From: an uncultured Cetobacterium sp.
GTDB taxonomy: Bacteria > Fusobacteriota > Fusobacteriia > Fusobacteriales > Fusobacteriaceae
Direction of reading: 5' to 3'
Assembly: GCF_945952365.1 (NCBI RefSeq)
Contig: NZ_CAMFHX010000019.1
Span: forward strand, 1 to 46,151
Length of the DNA: 46,151 nucleotides
Of the stretch, positions 39,277 to 46,151 are shown in pieces. Position 1 is the first letter of the stretch. The number at the start of each line of letters is the position of its first letter. The translations under genes were made by a program, and so were the position numbers. The notes under the pieces are model-generated. The model was not told where the DNA came from and searched no databases. It was given only the letters and a program-made list of their open reading frames with translations.

Positions 39277-40215
39277 TTATAATTTTTCTATAACTCTTAA
39301 CTTTGCAGAATGAGCTCTGTTATTAAACTGTAACTCATCTTTTCCAGAAGTTATCGGTTTTCTATTTACTAACTTACCTTTTGGTTTTTCATTACAAACA
39401 CAAATAGGTAATTCAATTGGACATTTACATCCAGTACAAAGGTCTCTAAACATATTTTTTACTATTCTATCCTCTAAAGAATGGAAAGTTATTATTCCTA
39501 AACGTCCACCCTTTTCTAAACTATCAAATGATTTAGTTATAGCATTTTTTAAAACTTCTAACTCTCTATTAACCTCTATTCTTATAGCTTGGAATACTTT
39601 CTTAGCTGGATGCTTTTCACTTCTTGGAGGGTAAGCTTTTCTTATTATATCAACTAACTCTCCTGTTGTTTCGATAGGTTTTTCCTGTCTTCTTTCACAT
39701 ATAAGTCTAGCAACTTTTCTAGAAAATCTATCTTCACCATATTCAAAGAATATTCTCATAAGTTCTGATTCTTCATATTCATTTACAACCTCATAAGCTG
39801 ATAATGCATCACTTCTGTTCATTCTCATATCTAATCTCGTATCATATCTATAAGAGAATCCTCTTTCAGGATCATCTAGTTGTGTTGATGAAACACCTAT
39901 ATCCATAAGTATTCCTGTTACCTTATCAGCTCCTGCCATATAAAGTACTTTTTCTATATTTTCAAAGTTACTTTTGAATACAGACCATTTCTTTCCATAT
40001 TTTTCAAGTCTTTTTTTAGCGAATTCTATAGCCTGATCATCTTGATCTATAGAGATAAGTCTTCCATTTTCTCCAATCTCTTTTAATATACCTTCAGAGT
40101 GTCCTCCTCCTCCTAAAGTACAGTCTACATATATTCCATCTTTTTTTGTTACTAAAGTTTCTAACGTCTCATAATATAATACCGGTATGTGGTATTCACT
40201 TTCAATCTCGTGCAT
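39277..40215 (-). CDS. rsmH: 16S rRNA (cytosine1402-N4)-methyltransferase RsmH
   Basis: 312 residues, usual size. N-terminal HIPVLYYETLETL, SAM motif VDCTLGGGGHSEGIL (about 32-46), then GILMDIGVSSTQLDDPERGFSYRYDTRLDMRM (about 100-131), which is diagnostic for MraW/RsmH, and GRLGIITFHSLEDRIVKNMF. It methylates C1402 in the ribosomal P site. AGGAGG precedes the ATG; directly upstream of that site stands a strong terminator-like hairpin (40230-40260), so expression may depend on read-through. Confidence 0.97.
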   Translation of the reverse strand: MHEIESEYHIPVLYYETLETLVTKKDGIYVDCTLGGGGHSEGILKEIGENGRLISIDQDDQAIEFAKKRLEKYGKKWSVFKSNFENIEKVLYMAGADKVTGILMDIGVSSTQLDDPERGFSYRYDTRLDMRMNRSDALSAYEVVNEYEESELMRIFFEYGEDRFSRKVARLICERRQEKPIETTGELVDIIRKAYPPRSEKHPAKKVFQAIRIEVNRELEVLKNAITKSFDSLEKGGRLGIITFHSLEDRIVKNMFRDLCTGCKCPIELPICVCNEKPKGKLVNRKPITSGKDELQFNNRAHSAKLRVIEKL

Positions 40216-40229
40216 TTTGTTCCTCCTAC

Positions 40230-40260
40230 AAAAAATAGAGAAGCCAACGGCTTCTCTATT
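40230..40260 (-). terminator. Strong terminator hairpin between yggT and rsmH
   Basis: AATAGAGAAGCC (40260-40249 on the minus strand) pairs perfectly with GGCTTCTCTATT (40245-40234) around a 3-base loop, followed by Ts at 40235-40230. Only two bases separate it from the rsmH AGGAGG, leaving no room for a promoter after it. Confidence 0.88.
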
Positions 40261-40263
40261 CTA

Positions 40264-40518
40264 TTATAATAAATAAAAAATAATATATCTTAGAATCTTC
40301 AAAGCAAAGTAAGCCAATAATGGTGATAAATCTACTCTAACATTTCCCATTGGTATTAAAGTTCTAAAAGGTTTTAAAATTGGCTCAGTTAAAGCATATA
40401 CAAGATTTGTAAAATCATTTCTTGAATATGGTGCTAGCCAAGAGATTACTATTCTTATTAATATAAGTATATTTATAATTTCAAAAGCTAAATTTACTAA
40501 TCTATAAATTAAACCCAT
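40264..40518 (-). CDS. YggT-family membrane protein
   Basis: 84 residues with two membrane segments separated by the family motif SWLAPYSRNDFTNLVYALTEPILKPFRTLIPMGNVRVDLSPLLAYF (typical PILxPxRxxIP and DxSPLxA elements are both present). The role is unsettled: the family is linked to osmotic tolerance in E. coli and to division-site placement in other lineages. It follows pgsA by 9 bases and is the last gene before a strong terminator. Confidence 0.88.
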   Translation of the reverse strand: MGLIYRLVNLAFEIINILILIRIVISWLAPYSRNDFTNLVYALTEPILKPFRTLIPMGNVRVDLSPLLAYFALKILRYIIFYLL

Positions 40519-40527
40519 ATTTTTCTC

Positions 40528-41097
40528 CTATTCCTCTCCTAAAAAGTAATGTTTCGCCTTTACTGAGTATTCCCATCCAGACCAAACTGTTAAAATAACT
40601 GGAACTAAAGTTGCATAGAAATATATAACTTTATACAGTGCCTCTTTTTCAGGAGTGTTTCCTAGACCAAAGAATAACATTACTATAATAACAATCATCT
40701 GTGTTGTTGTTTTATATTTTCCTAAAATTCCAGCGGGAATAACCTCTCCTTTTGCTGCAGCTATAGTTCTTATTCCACTTATTAAAAACTCTCTAGCTAT
40801 TACAACAATAGACATCCAAGATGGAATATAATCCAACTTTACAAAAATAACTAATGCTGAAATAACGAGTATCTTATCTGCCAAAGGATCCATTATCTTT
40901 CCTAAATCAGTTATTAAATTATATTTTCTAGCTATATATCCATCTAGCCAATCTGTTAATGACGCAAATATAAATATTCCAAATGCTATCAATCTGTATA
41001 AATTACTTTGTGTTACATTGGCTGATTCTTGTAAAAAGTATATAAAAGGTATTGCTAATATTAATCTAATTGCTGTAAGTTTATTTGGCAAATTCAA
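40528..41097 (-). CDS. pgsA: CDP-diacylglycerol-glycerol-3-phosphate phosphatidyltransferase
   Basis: 189 residues. N-terminal NLPNKLTAIRLILAIPFIYF, then the CDP-alcohol phosphotransferase signature DGYIARK ... TDLGKIMDPLADKIL (about 49-73) with all metal-binding Asp residues, and several membrane helices. It makes phosphatidylglycerol-phosphate. The start is TTG at 41097 with AAGGAGGGG ahead; no ATG fits. It lies between rimO and yggT with short gaps. Confidence 0.94.
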   Translation of the reverse strand: MNLPNKLTAIRLILAIPFIYFLQESANVTQSNLYRLIAFGIFIFASLTDWLDGYIARKYNLITDLGKIMDPLADKILVISALVIFVKLDYIPSWMSIVVIAREFLISGIRTIAAAKGEVIPAGILGKYKTTTQMIVIIVMLFFGLGNTPEKEALYKVIYFYATLVPVILTVWSGWEYSVKAKHYFLGEE

Positions 41098-41121
41098 GAA
41101 TAACCCCTCCTTATTTTAAGA

Positions 41122-42462
41122 CTATTTAACTTCGTTTTCTACAATTGCCCCTATATAGTCATATTCAAAATTCTGTTCTATTTTTACTTTTACAATCTCT
41201 CCCTGCTTAGCAGTTCCATCATTTGTTAAAACTTTTCCATCGATATCTAAAGCTTGTCCTCTTGTTCTTCCCTCTAACATGAACTCACTCTCTGATGAAA
41301 CTCCATCAATCATAACTTCAACCACTTTTCCGATCATTGATCTATTTTTGATTTCAGCTATTTCAGCTTGTAAGTTTGTTAATTCAGCCCATCTTCTCTC
41401 TTTGATATCTTCTGGAACTTGATCAGCTAAATCGTGAGCAACAGTTCCCTCTTCTCTAGAGTACTTAAATACTCCAACATAATCAAACTGGAACTCTCTT
41501 ACGAAGTCTTTTAACTCTTCAAAGTTCTCTTCTGTTTCTCCTGGGAATCCTACAATTACAGTAGTTCTAATTGTTGCCTCAGGAATCTCTGTTCTTATTT
41601 TATTTAAAATTGATTTTATGTGATCTCCTGATTTTGCTCTAGCCATATTTTGTAAGATATTTCCAGATATATGTTGAATAGGGATATCGAAGTATTTACA
41701 TACTTTTGGTTCATTTTTTATAACTTCTACTAACTCATCTGTTAAAGAGTTAGGGAACATATAATATGATCTTACCCATTCGATTCCTTCAACTTTTACT
41801 AACTCTTTTATTAAATCAGGAAGAGCTTTTTTCTTATATAAATCAATTCCATACTCTGTAGTTTCTTGAGCTAATAAGTTTATCTCTCTTACACCATTTG
41901 CTGCTAATGCTTTAGCCTCTTCTACGATATCCTCAATTGTTCTACTTCTTAAGTTTCCTCTTAACTGTGGAATTATACAGTAAGTACATCTTCTGTTACA
42001 TCCCTCAGCTATTTTTAAGTAAGCTGTATGTGGATTTGTAGTTAATATTCTTTCTGTTCCAGCGTTTGCTAAGAAATCAAAAGTTTCACATCTGATTATC
42101 TTTTCATCTGCTAATATTGTATCTACAATCTCCTCAATTTTATGGATTTCTCCAGTTCCTACTACTGCATCTATTTCAGGAATCTCAGCTATTAATTCAT
42201 CTGCATATCTTTGAGCTAAACATCCTGCAACAATTATTTTTTTAACATTCCCTGTAGCTTTTTTCTCAGCAACTTCTAATATAGCTTGAATTGATTCCTC
42301 TTTAGCGTCTCCTATAAATCCACAAGTATTTACAAGAACAACATCCGCTAATTCTAAATCGTTTGTTATTTCAAATCCTTTTCTAGCTACCATAAGCCCT
42401 ATTAAGTGCTCACTGTCAACTAAGTTTTTACTACAACCTAAACTTATTAAACCTAATTTCAT
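41122..42462 (-). CDS. rimO: Ribosomal protein S12 methylthiotransferase RimO
   Basis: 446 residues. The N-terminal MTTase domain has the three cluster-binding Cys residues (SLGCSKNLVDSE, VNTCGFIGDAKEES, GCLAQRY). The radical-SAM domain has AEGCNRRCTYCIIPQLRGNLRSR (about 148-170) with CxxxCxxC, followed by a TRAM domain at about 380-446. SLGCSKNLVDSE distinguishes RimO from MiaB. It methylthiolates Asp of S12. A terminator lies between it and pnp, and GAAGGATGG precedes the ATG. Confidence 0.96.
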   Translation of the reverse strand: MKLGLISLGCSKNLVDSEHLIGLMVARKGFEITNDLELADVVLVNTCGFIGDAKEESIQAILEVAEKKATGNVKKIIVAGCLAQRYADELIAEIPEIDAVVGTGEIHKIEEIVDTILADEKIIRCETFDFLANAGTERILTTNPHTAYLKIAEGCNRRCTYCIIPQLRGNLRSRTIEDIVEEAKALAANGVREINLLAQETTEYGIDLYKKKALPDLIKELVKVEGIEWVRSYYMFPNSLTDELVEVIKNEPKVCKYFDIPIQHISGNILQNMARAKSGDHIKSILNKIRTEIPEATIRTTVIVGFPGETEENFEELKDFVREFQFDYVGVFKYSREEGTVAHDLADQVPEDIKERRWAELTNLQAEIAEIKNRSMIGKVVEVMIDGVSSESEFMLEGRTRGQALDIDGKVLTNDGTAKQGEIVKVKIEQNFEYDYIGAIVENEVK

Positions 42463-42503
42463 CTTTTACCATCCTTCAATTTACATTACTCTATACTCTA
42501 CGG

Positions 42504-42538
42504 AAAAATAACACAGAGGTTGAAGTCCTCTGTGTTAT
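42504..42538 (-). terminator. Terminator of pnp
   Basis: ATAACACAGAGG (42538-42527 on the minus strand) pairs with CCTCTGTGTTAT (42519-42508), a perfect 12-bp stem with a 7-base loop, followed by Ts. It lies about 18 bases after the pnp stop. Confidence 0.93.
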
Positions 42539-42555
42539 CCCCCTTAATTTAAAAA

Positions 42556-44667
42556 TTATTCAGCTGCCATTTCCTGTAATAACTTCTTTCTACTTAAACT
42601 TACTTTTCCATTTTCAGTAGAAATTACTTTTACTTCGAATGTATCTCCAACTTTTAATACATCTTCAACATTAGCTACTCTCTCTAAAGAGATTTCAGAT
42701 ACATGAAGTAATCCCTCTTTTCCAGGTAATATCTCCATGAATGCTCCGAACTTAGCTATGTTTACAACTTTACCAGTATAAACCTCTCCAACTTCAACAT
42801 CTTTTACATATCCGTTTACTAATGTTATTGTTCTTTCTAGAACGTCTAATCCTTGACAGAATATTGCTACTCTTCCATCATCTTCTATATCTATAGTTGC
42901 TCCAGTAGCTTCTATAATTCCTTTAATATTTTTTCCTCCAGGACCGATTAATACAGCTATCTTATCCTTTGGAATTACCATTTGGTGAATTCTTGGAACT
43001 GTTGGTGCTAACTCATTTGTATTTTGAATAGTTGAATTCATTAAAGTTAAGATTTGTAATCTTGCATCTAATGCTTGCTTTAAAGCAATTCTCATGATAT
43101 CTTCAGAGATTCCAGCTATTTTCATATCCATTTGTAAAGCTGTTATTCCAGTTTTTGTTCCTGCAACTTTAAAGTCCATATCTCCTAAATGATCCTCTAG
43201 ACCCATAATATCTGTTAATACAACATAGTCGTCACCTTTTTTGATAAGACCCATAGCTATTCCTGCTACGTGCTCTTTAATAGGTACTCCTGCGTGCATT
43301 AAAGCTAATGATCCTCCACAGATAGAAGCTTGAGATGATGATCCATTAGATTCAGTTATTTCAGAAACTAATCTTACTGTGTATGGGAAATCTTCGATTG
43401 AAGGTAATACATAGCTTAAAGCTCTTTCAGCTAGTGATCCATGTCCTAACTCTCTTCTTCCTGGTGCTCCCATTCTTCCTGTTTCTCCAACTGAGTATGG
43501 AGGGAAGTTATAGTGTAAGTAGAACTTTTTGTAGTACTCTTCATCTAATCCATCAATTAGTTGCTCATCCTCTTTAGTTCCTAAAGTTGCTACAACTAAA
43601 GCTTGAGTTTCTCCTCTTGTGAATAAAGCTGATCCGTGAACTATTGGTAAAACTTCTACTTCAGCAGCTAAATCTCTTATTTCAGTAGTTGCTCTTCCAT
43701 CAACTCTGTGTTTATTGTAAAGAATAGCATCTCTTACTTGTTCTTTCATTAAATCATGGTAGTATTTTGCAAACTCTGCTACTACATCAGCTGGTACTTC
43801 CTCTTCTCCAAAGTTCTCTGCTACGAAAGCTTCAAATAAAGTTTCCTCTAATCCATCTACAGCTTCTTCTCTAGCTTTCTTTCCAGTTGTTAAAACTGCT
43901 TCTTTTAACTTTGTTGCTCCATTTGCATCAATGAAATTCTTAACTAATGGCATTACTTCTGGTGCAGTAAATTCTATCTTTTCTTTTCCTACAAGAGCTG
44001 CGAACTCTGATTGGAATTGACATAATTTTTTAATATTATCATGAGCAAACATTATAGCTTTTAGCATTGTTTCCTCATCTACTTCTCTAGCTCCAGCCTC
44101 AACCATGTTTATAGCATCCATACTTCCAGCTACTGTTAAATCTAAATCACTAACTTTTAATTGCTCAGGAGTTGGATTTAAAACAAACTCTCCGTCAATC
44201 ATTCCTACAACTACTCCAGCTACTGGTCCTAAGAAAGGAATATCAGATACTGTTAAAGCCACTGATGATCCTACGATTCCCATAAAGTCTGGTGTTGAAA
44301 CTCCATCGTATGATAATGTCGTATTTACAACATGTACATCATATTTGAACCCTTCTGGGAACATTGGTCTTATTGGTCTATCTATTAATCTTGCTATTAA
44401 TGTTGCATTTGTAGATGGTCTTGATTCTCTTTTATTGAATCCTCCAGGGAATTTTCCTGCAGCATAATACTTTTCTACATAATCAACTGTTAATGGGAAA
44501 AAGTCAATCCCTTCTCTAGCACTTTTACTTCTATTAACTGTACTTAATAAAATTGTGTCTCCATATTGAAGCATAACAGCACCATTTGATTGTCTTGCTA
44601 CTTTTCCAGTTTTTAACGTTAATTGTCTTCCACCTATTTCTAGGCTTAAGCTTACTTCATTAAACAT
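42556..44667 (-). CDS. pnp: Polynucleotide phosphorylase
   Basis: 703 residues from the ATG at 44667, 7 bases after AAGGAGG; a frame extension to 44709 lies in the structured leader and is rejected. Two RNase PH domains (about 5-225 and 320-545; [15 protein letters not shown] and [27 protein letters not shown] in the active second copy, with [19 protein letters not shown]), a KH domain ([21 protein letters not shown], about 560-590) and a C-terminal S1 domain ([34 protein letters not shown]). It degrades RNA 3'-5' by phosphorolysis. It is transcribed from its own promoter through a long hairpin leader (44691-44777). Confidence 0.97.
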   Translation of the reverse strand: MFNEVSLSLEIGGRQLTLKTGKVARQSNGAVMLQYGDTILLSTVNRSKSAREGIDFFPLTVDYVEKYYAAGKFPGGFNKRESRPSTNATLIARLIDRPIRPMFPEGFKYDVHVVNTTLSYDGVSTPDFMGIVGSSVALTVSDIPFLGPVAGVVVGMIDGEFVLNPTPEQLKVSDLDLTVAGSMDAINMVEAGAREVDEETMLKAIMFAHDNIKKLCQFQSEFAALVGKEKIEFTAPEVMPLVKNFIDANGATKLKEAVLTTGKKAREEAVDGLEETLFEAFVAENFGEEEVPADVVAEFAKYYHDLMKEQVRDAILYNKHRVDGRATTEIRDLAAEVEVLPIVHGSALFTRGETQALVVATLGTKEDEQLIDGLDEEYYKKFYLHYNFPPYSVGETGRMGAPGRRELGHGSLAERALSYVLPSIEDFPYTVRLVSEITESNGSSSQASICGGSLALMHAGVPIKEHVAGIAMGLIKKGDDYVVLTDIMGLEDHLGDMDFKVAGTKTGITALQMDMKIAGISEDIMRIALKQALDARLQILTLMNSTIQNTNELAPTVPRIHQMVIPKDKIAVLIGPGGKNIKGIIEATGATIDIEDDGRVAIFCQGLDVLERTITLVNGYVKDVEVGEVYTGKVVNIAKFGAFMEILPGKEGLLHVSEISLERVANVEDVLKVGDTFEVKVISTENGKVSLSRKKLLQEMAAE

Positions 44668-44690
44668 TAAGTTTCCTCCTTTTAAATTGG

Positions 44691-44777
44691 TAGAGGATAA
44701 ATATAGCAAATAATAAGGAACTAAAACTAAAAAATTTAGCTTTAATCTCTTACTACTTACCTTATATTTATCCTCTA
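44691..44777 (-). promoter_or_regulatory. pnp leader hairpin (candidate RNase III/PNPase autoregulation site)
   Basis: In the leader, 15 bases at 44777-44763 pair perfectly with 44705-44691 (one arm is TAGAGGATAAATATA). After a 2-base bulge, 12 more pairs including G-T wobbles join 44760-44749 with 44717-44706, closing a roughly 31-base loop. The hairpin ends about 10 bases before the ribosome site. A similar long leader stem in E. coli is cut by RNase III and then degraded by PNPase, giving autoregulation. Confidence 0.8.
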
Positions 44778-44791
44778 TATTCTTACATTAA

Positions 44792-44820
44792 AGTATATCA
44801 TTTTTACATTTAAAAAGCAA
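44792..44820 (-). promoter_or_regulatory. pnp promoter
   Basis: -35 TTGCTT (44820-44815), a 17-base spacer and -10 TATACT (44797-44792) on the minus strand, giving a start near 44785 and a leader of about 118 bases. Confidence 0.7.
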
Positions 44821-44843
44821 TTTCTTATTAATAAATAAGAAAT
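44811..44843 (-). terminator. A/T-rich terminator of ftsW
   Basis: ATTTCTTATT (44843-44834 on the minus strand) pairs with AATAAGAAAT (44829-44820) over a 4-base loop, followed by TGCTTTTT. The tail overlaps the pnp -35. Being all A/T, it may be weak. Confidence 0.6.
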
Positions 44844-44846
44844 CTC

Positions 44847-46073
44847 TTAAATATCAGTCTCAATATTCATACTATGAATTAAACTCAGAGCTATCCCCAT
44901 AGTTACCATAGCACTTCCTCCATAACTAAAGAATGGCATCGGCAGTCCAAACACCGGAAACAACCCAACAGCTACAAATATATTTATTATAACTTGAGTT
45001 ATTATTTGAGCTCCTATTCCCATCGCTAAATATTTTCCAAAATAATTTTTACTTTCTCTTCCAGTTATTATTATCAAATGATAAAGTGCAAAAAATAAAC
45101 TTACAACAACTATCATTCCCACGATACCAAATTCTTCTCCAAAAGTAGCCATTATAAAATCTGTATGAATTTCTGGAAGGTAACTATACTTTTGAACTCC
45201 ATTAGCGTATCCTTTTCCAAAAAATCCTCCACTACCAAATGCATATACCGATTGTTTTACTTGATAACCGTAGTCATCCGAATAATTTCCAAAAAACAAT
45301 CCATCTATATAACTTTTTATTCTCATTATCTTATAAGAGGCTCCCTCTTCAGAAGCAAATTTATAAACTGCAGCCAATCCTGTCACTCCTAAAACAGCTC
45401 CTAAACTTACAACTCTTAAAATCCATTTATCTTTCAATTTACTCATAAAAATCATAAATACCCAAATTGAAAAATAGTGAATTACTGTTCCCATATCTTT
45501 TTGAGCTAAAATTAAAACTCCATAAACAAATAGATAAATAAAAGAATTAACTATTGTTGCACTTTCACTCAAATCATTATCCTCAGCACGAGCTAAACAA
45601 TTTGCCATATTTATTACAAAAGCACATTTTAATATTTCTGCTGGTTGAATCGAAATAGGACCTAAGTTAATCCATCCATAAGCACCATTAATTTTAGGAA
45701 TAAACGGCAATCCCATCTTACCACCTACATACATTCCAAACAAAACTATTATACTTATTAAAAATATAACTCCATTAATTTTTCTTTCACTTAAGACTTT
45801 ATATGTCAAATCATATTTTTTTATTTTACCAATATTTCCAACAAATAAGTAAATTATAAAAAATATTAAAATATAGAAAAAATGTTTTTTTATATTTTCA
45901 GGTTTCATATAAAATGCAGCACTAACCATATTAATAGAACTTAAAACCATTAATATCGTTGCTATTAATAGTATTGAAAATCTTCTTTGTTTTAATCTAT
46001 TAAATTTTTGTTTTTTCTTTTCTTGTTTTTTTTCTAAATTTTCTTGAAAAAATTGCCCAGTAGTATTTCCCAT
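44847..46073 (-). CDS. ftsW: FtsW/RodA/SpoVE-family lipid II polymerase
   Basis: 408 residues: a cytoplasmic basic N-terminus (about 1-32, unusually rich in Lys and Gln), then about ten membrane helices. Family motifs are GAYGWINLGPISIQPAEILK (about 131-150), LAQKDMGTVIHYFSIW, LPEIHTDFIMATFGEEFGI (about 294-312) and the ending LPMPFFSYGGSAMVTMGIALSLI. These SEDS proteins polymerise glycan strands for division (FtsW) or elongation (RodA). HTDFI-x4-GEE and the long basic N-terminus fit FtsW slightly better, but RodA is possible. AAGGAGAG precedes the ATG, and a tRNA gene lies 47 bases upstream. Confidence 0.85.
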   Translation of the reverse strand: MGNTTGQFFQENLEKKQEKKKQKFNRLKQRRFSILLIATILMVLSSINMVSAAFYMKPENIKKHFFYILIFFIIYLFVGNIGKIKKYDLTYKVLSERKINGVIFLISIIVLFGMYVGGKMGLPFIPKINGAYGWINLGPISIQPAEILKCAFVINMANCLARAEDNDLSESATIVNSFIYLFVYGVLILAQKDMGTVIHYFSIWVFMIFMSKLKDKWILRVVSLGAVLGVTGLAAVYKFASEEGASYKIMRIKSYIDGLFFGNYSDDYGYQVKQSVYAFGSGGFFGKGYANGVQKYSYLPEIHTDFIMATFGEEFGIVGMIVVVSLFFALYHLIIITGRESKNYFGKYLAMGIGAQIITQVIINIFVAVGLFPVFGLPMPFFSYGGSAMVTMGIALSLIHSMNIETDI

Positions 46074-46120
46074 AGAACTCTCTCCTTCAATTTTATCTTT
46101 TTTTACAAAAAATAAAAAAA

Positions 46121-46151
46121 TGGCGCTTCTTGCTGGGCTCGAACCAGCGAC
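46121..46151 (-). tRNA. Partial tRNA (3' half; identity not visible)
   Basis: Read on the minus strand, the last 31 bases give variable-loop GTC, T arm GCTGG-TTCGAGC-CCAGC, acceptor strand AAGAAGC, discriminator G and encoded CCA. The anticodon lies beyond the window, so the amino acid cannot be stated. A T-rich run follows the CCA directly and ftsW starts 47 bases later. Confidence 0.88.

Noticed and set aside
44668..44709. Upstream extension of pnp
   Set aside because: It lies in the structured leader; AAGGAGG and family alignment place the start at 44667.
1..46151. CRISPR arrays, restriction or toxin-antitoxin loci, and selenoprotein genes with in-frame TGA
   Set aside because: No regularly spaced repeats were seen. 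The genes read through completely, and no pair of neighbouring frames looked like one protein split by TGA.

Overview
The window looks like chromosomal DNA of a low-GC, Gram-negative anaerobe, most probably a member of the Fusobacteriota (Cetobacterium/Fusobacterium-like). That placement is inferred from strong A+T bias, outer-membrane machinery (LolCD-type ABC transporter, TonB-ExbB-ExbD), frequent TTG starts behind strong AGGAGG sites, extended -10 promoters, and gene orders such as rplI-dnaB and rsmH-ftsL-like. No rRNA or 16S sequence is present to settle it.

Left end (1-2884): the 5' part of an IS607-type serine transposase gene runs off the window edge. It is followed by a small thioredoxin-fold protein, a HEAT-repeat-like protein and an APC amino-acid permease.

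Selenium/purine region (3055-13003): yedF and a DUF3343 gene precede a selenocysteine tRNA (anticodon TCA). After two terminators and a probable small RNA on the minus strand comes a guanine-class purine riboswitch with a legible antiterminator/terminator pair. It heads a six-gene operon: NCS2 xanthine-type permease, three-subunit molybdenum hydroxylase (FAD, 2Fe-2S and Moco chains), a YqeC-MocA fusion and xanthine phosphoribosyltransferase. Convergent to this lie a membrane protein and mnmH (tRNA 2-selenouridine synthase). Markers of all three biological uses of selenium (Sec-tRNA, SeU-tRNA, Se-cofactor hydroxylase) therefore fall within 10 kb.

Middle (13126-21207, plus strand): recQ, lolC/lolD-like genes and long-form hpf; then potABC (no potD in the window) and a cyclophilin lipoprotein.

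Right half (21249-46073, minus strand). One long gene string reads DUF116, a 951-residue TPR protein, a small tail-anchored protein, ExbB, ExbD, TonB, a degenerate NtrC-like regulator, dnaX, a YybS-like membrane protein, rplI, dnaB and a U32 protein (trhP). Upstream are sigma factor-dnaN and gpsA-plsY-rlmD-ftsL-like-rsmH, then pnp, rimO, pgsA and yggT, and ftsW. A partial tRNA lies at the very end.

The points most worth following are the riboswitch-controlled selenium hydroxylase operon with its YqeC-MocA fusion, the probable sRNA beside selC, the NtrC-like protein that keeps Walker A but has lost the other catalytic AAA+ residues, the 27-bp hairpin in the pnp leader that resembles the E. coli autoregulation site, and an A8 slippery tract at the domain III boundary of dnaX.
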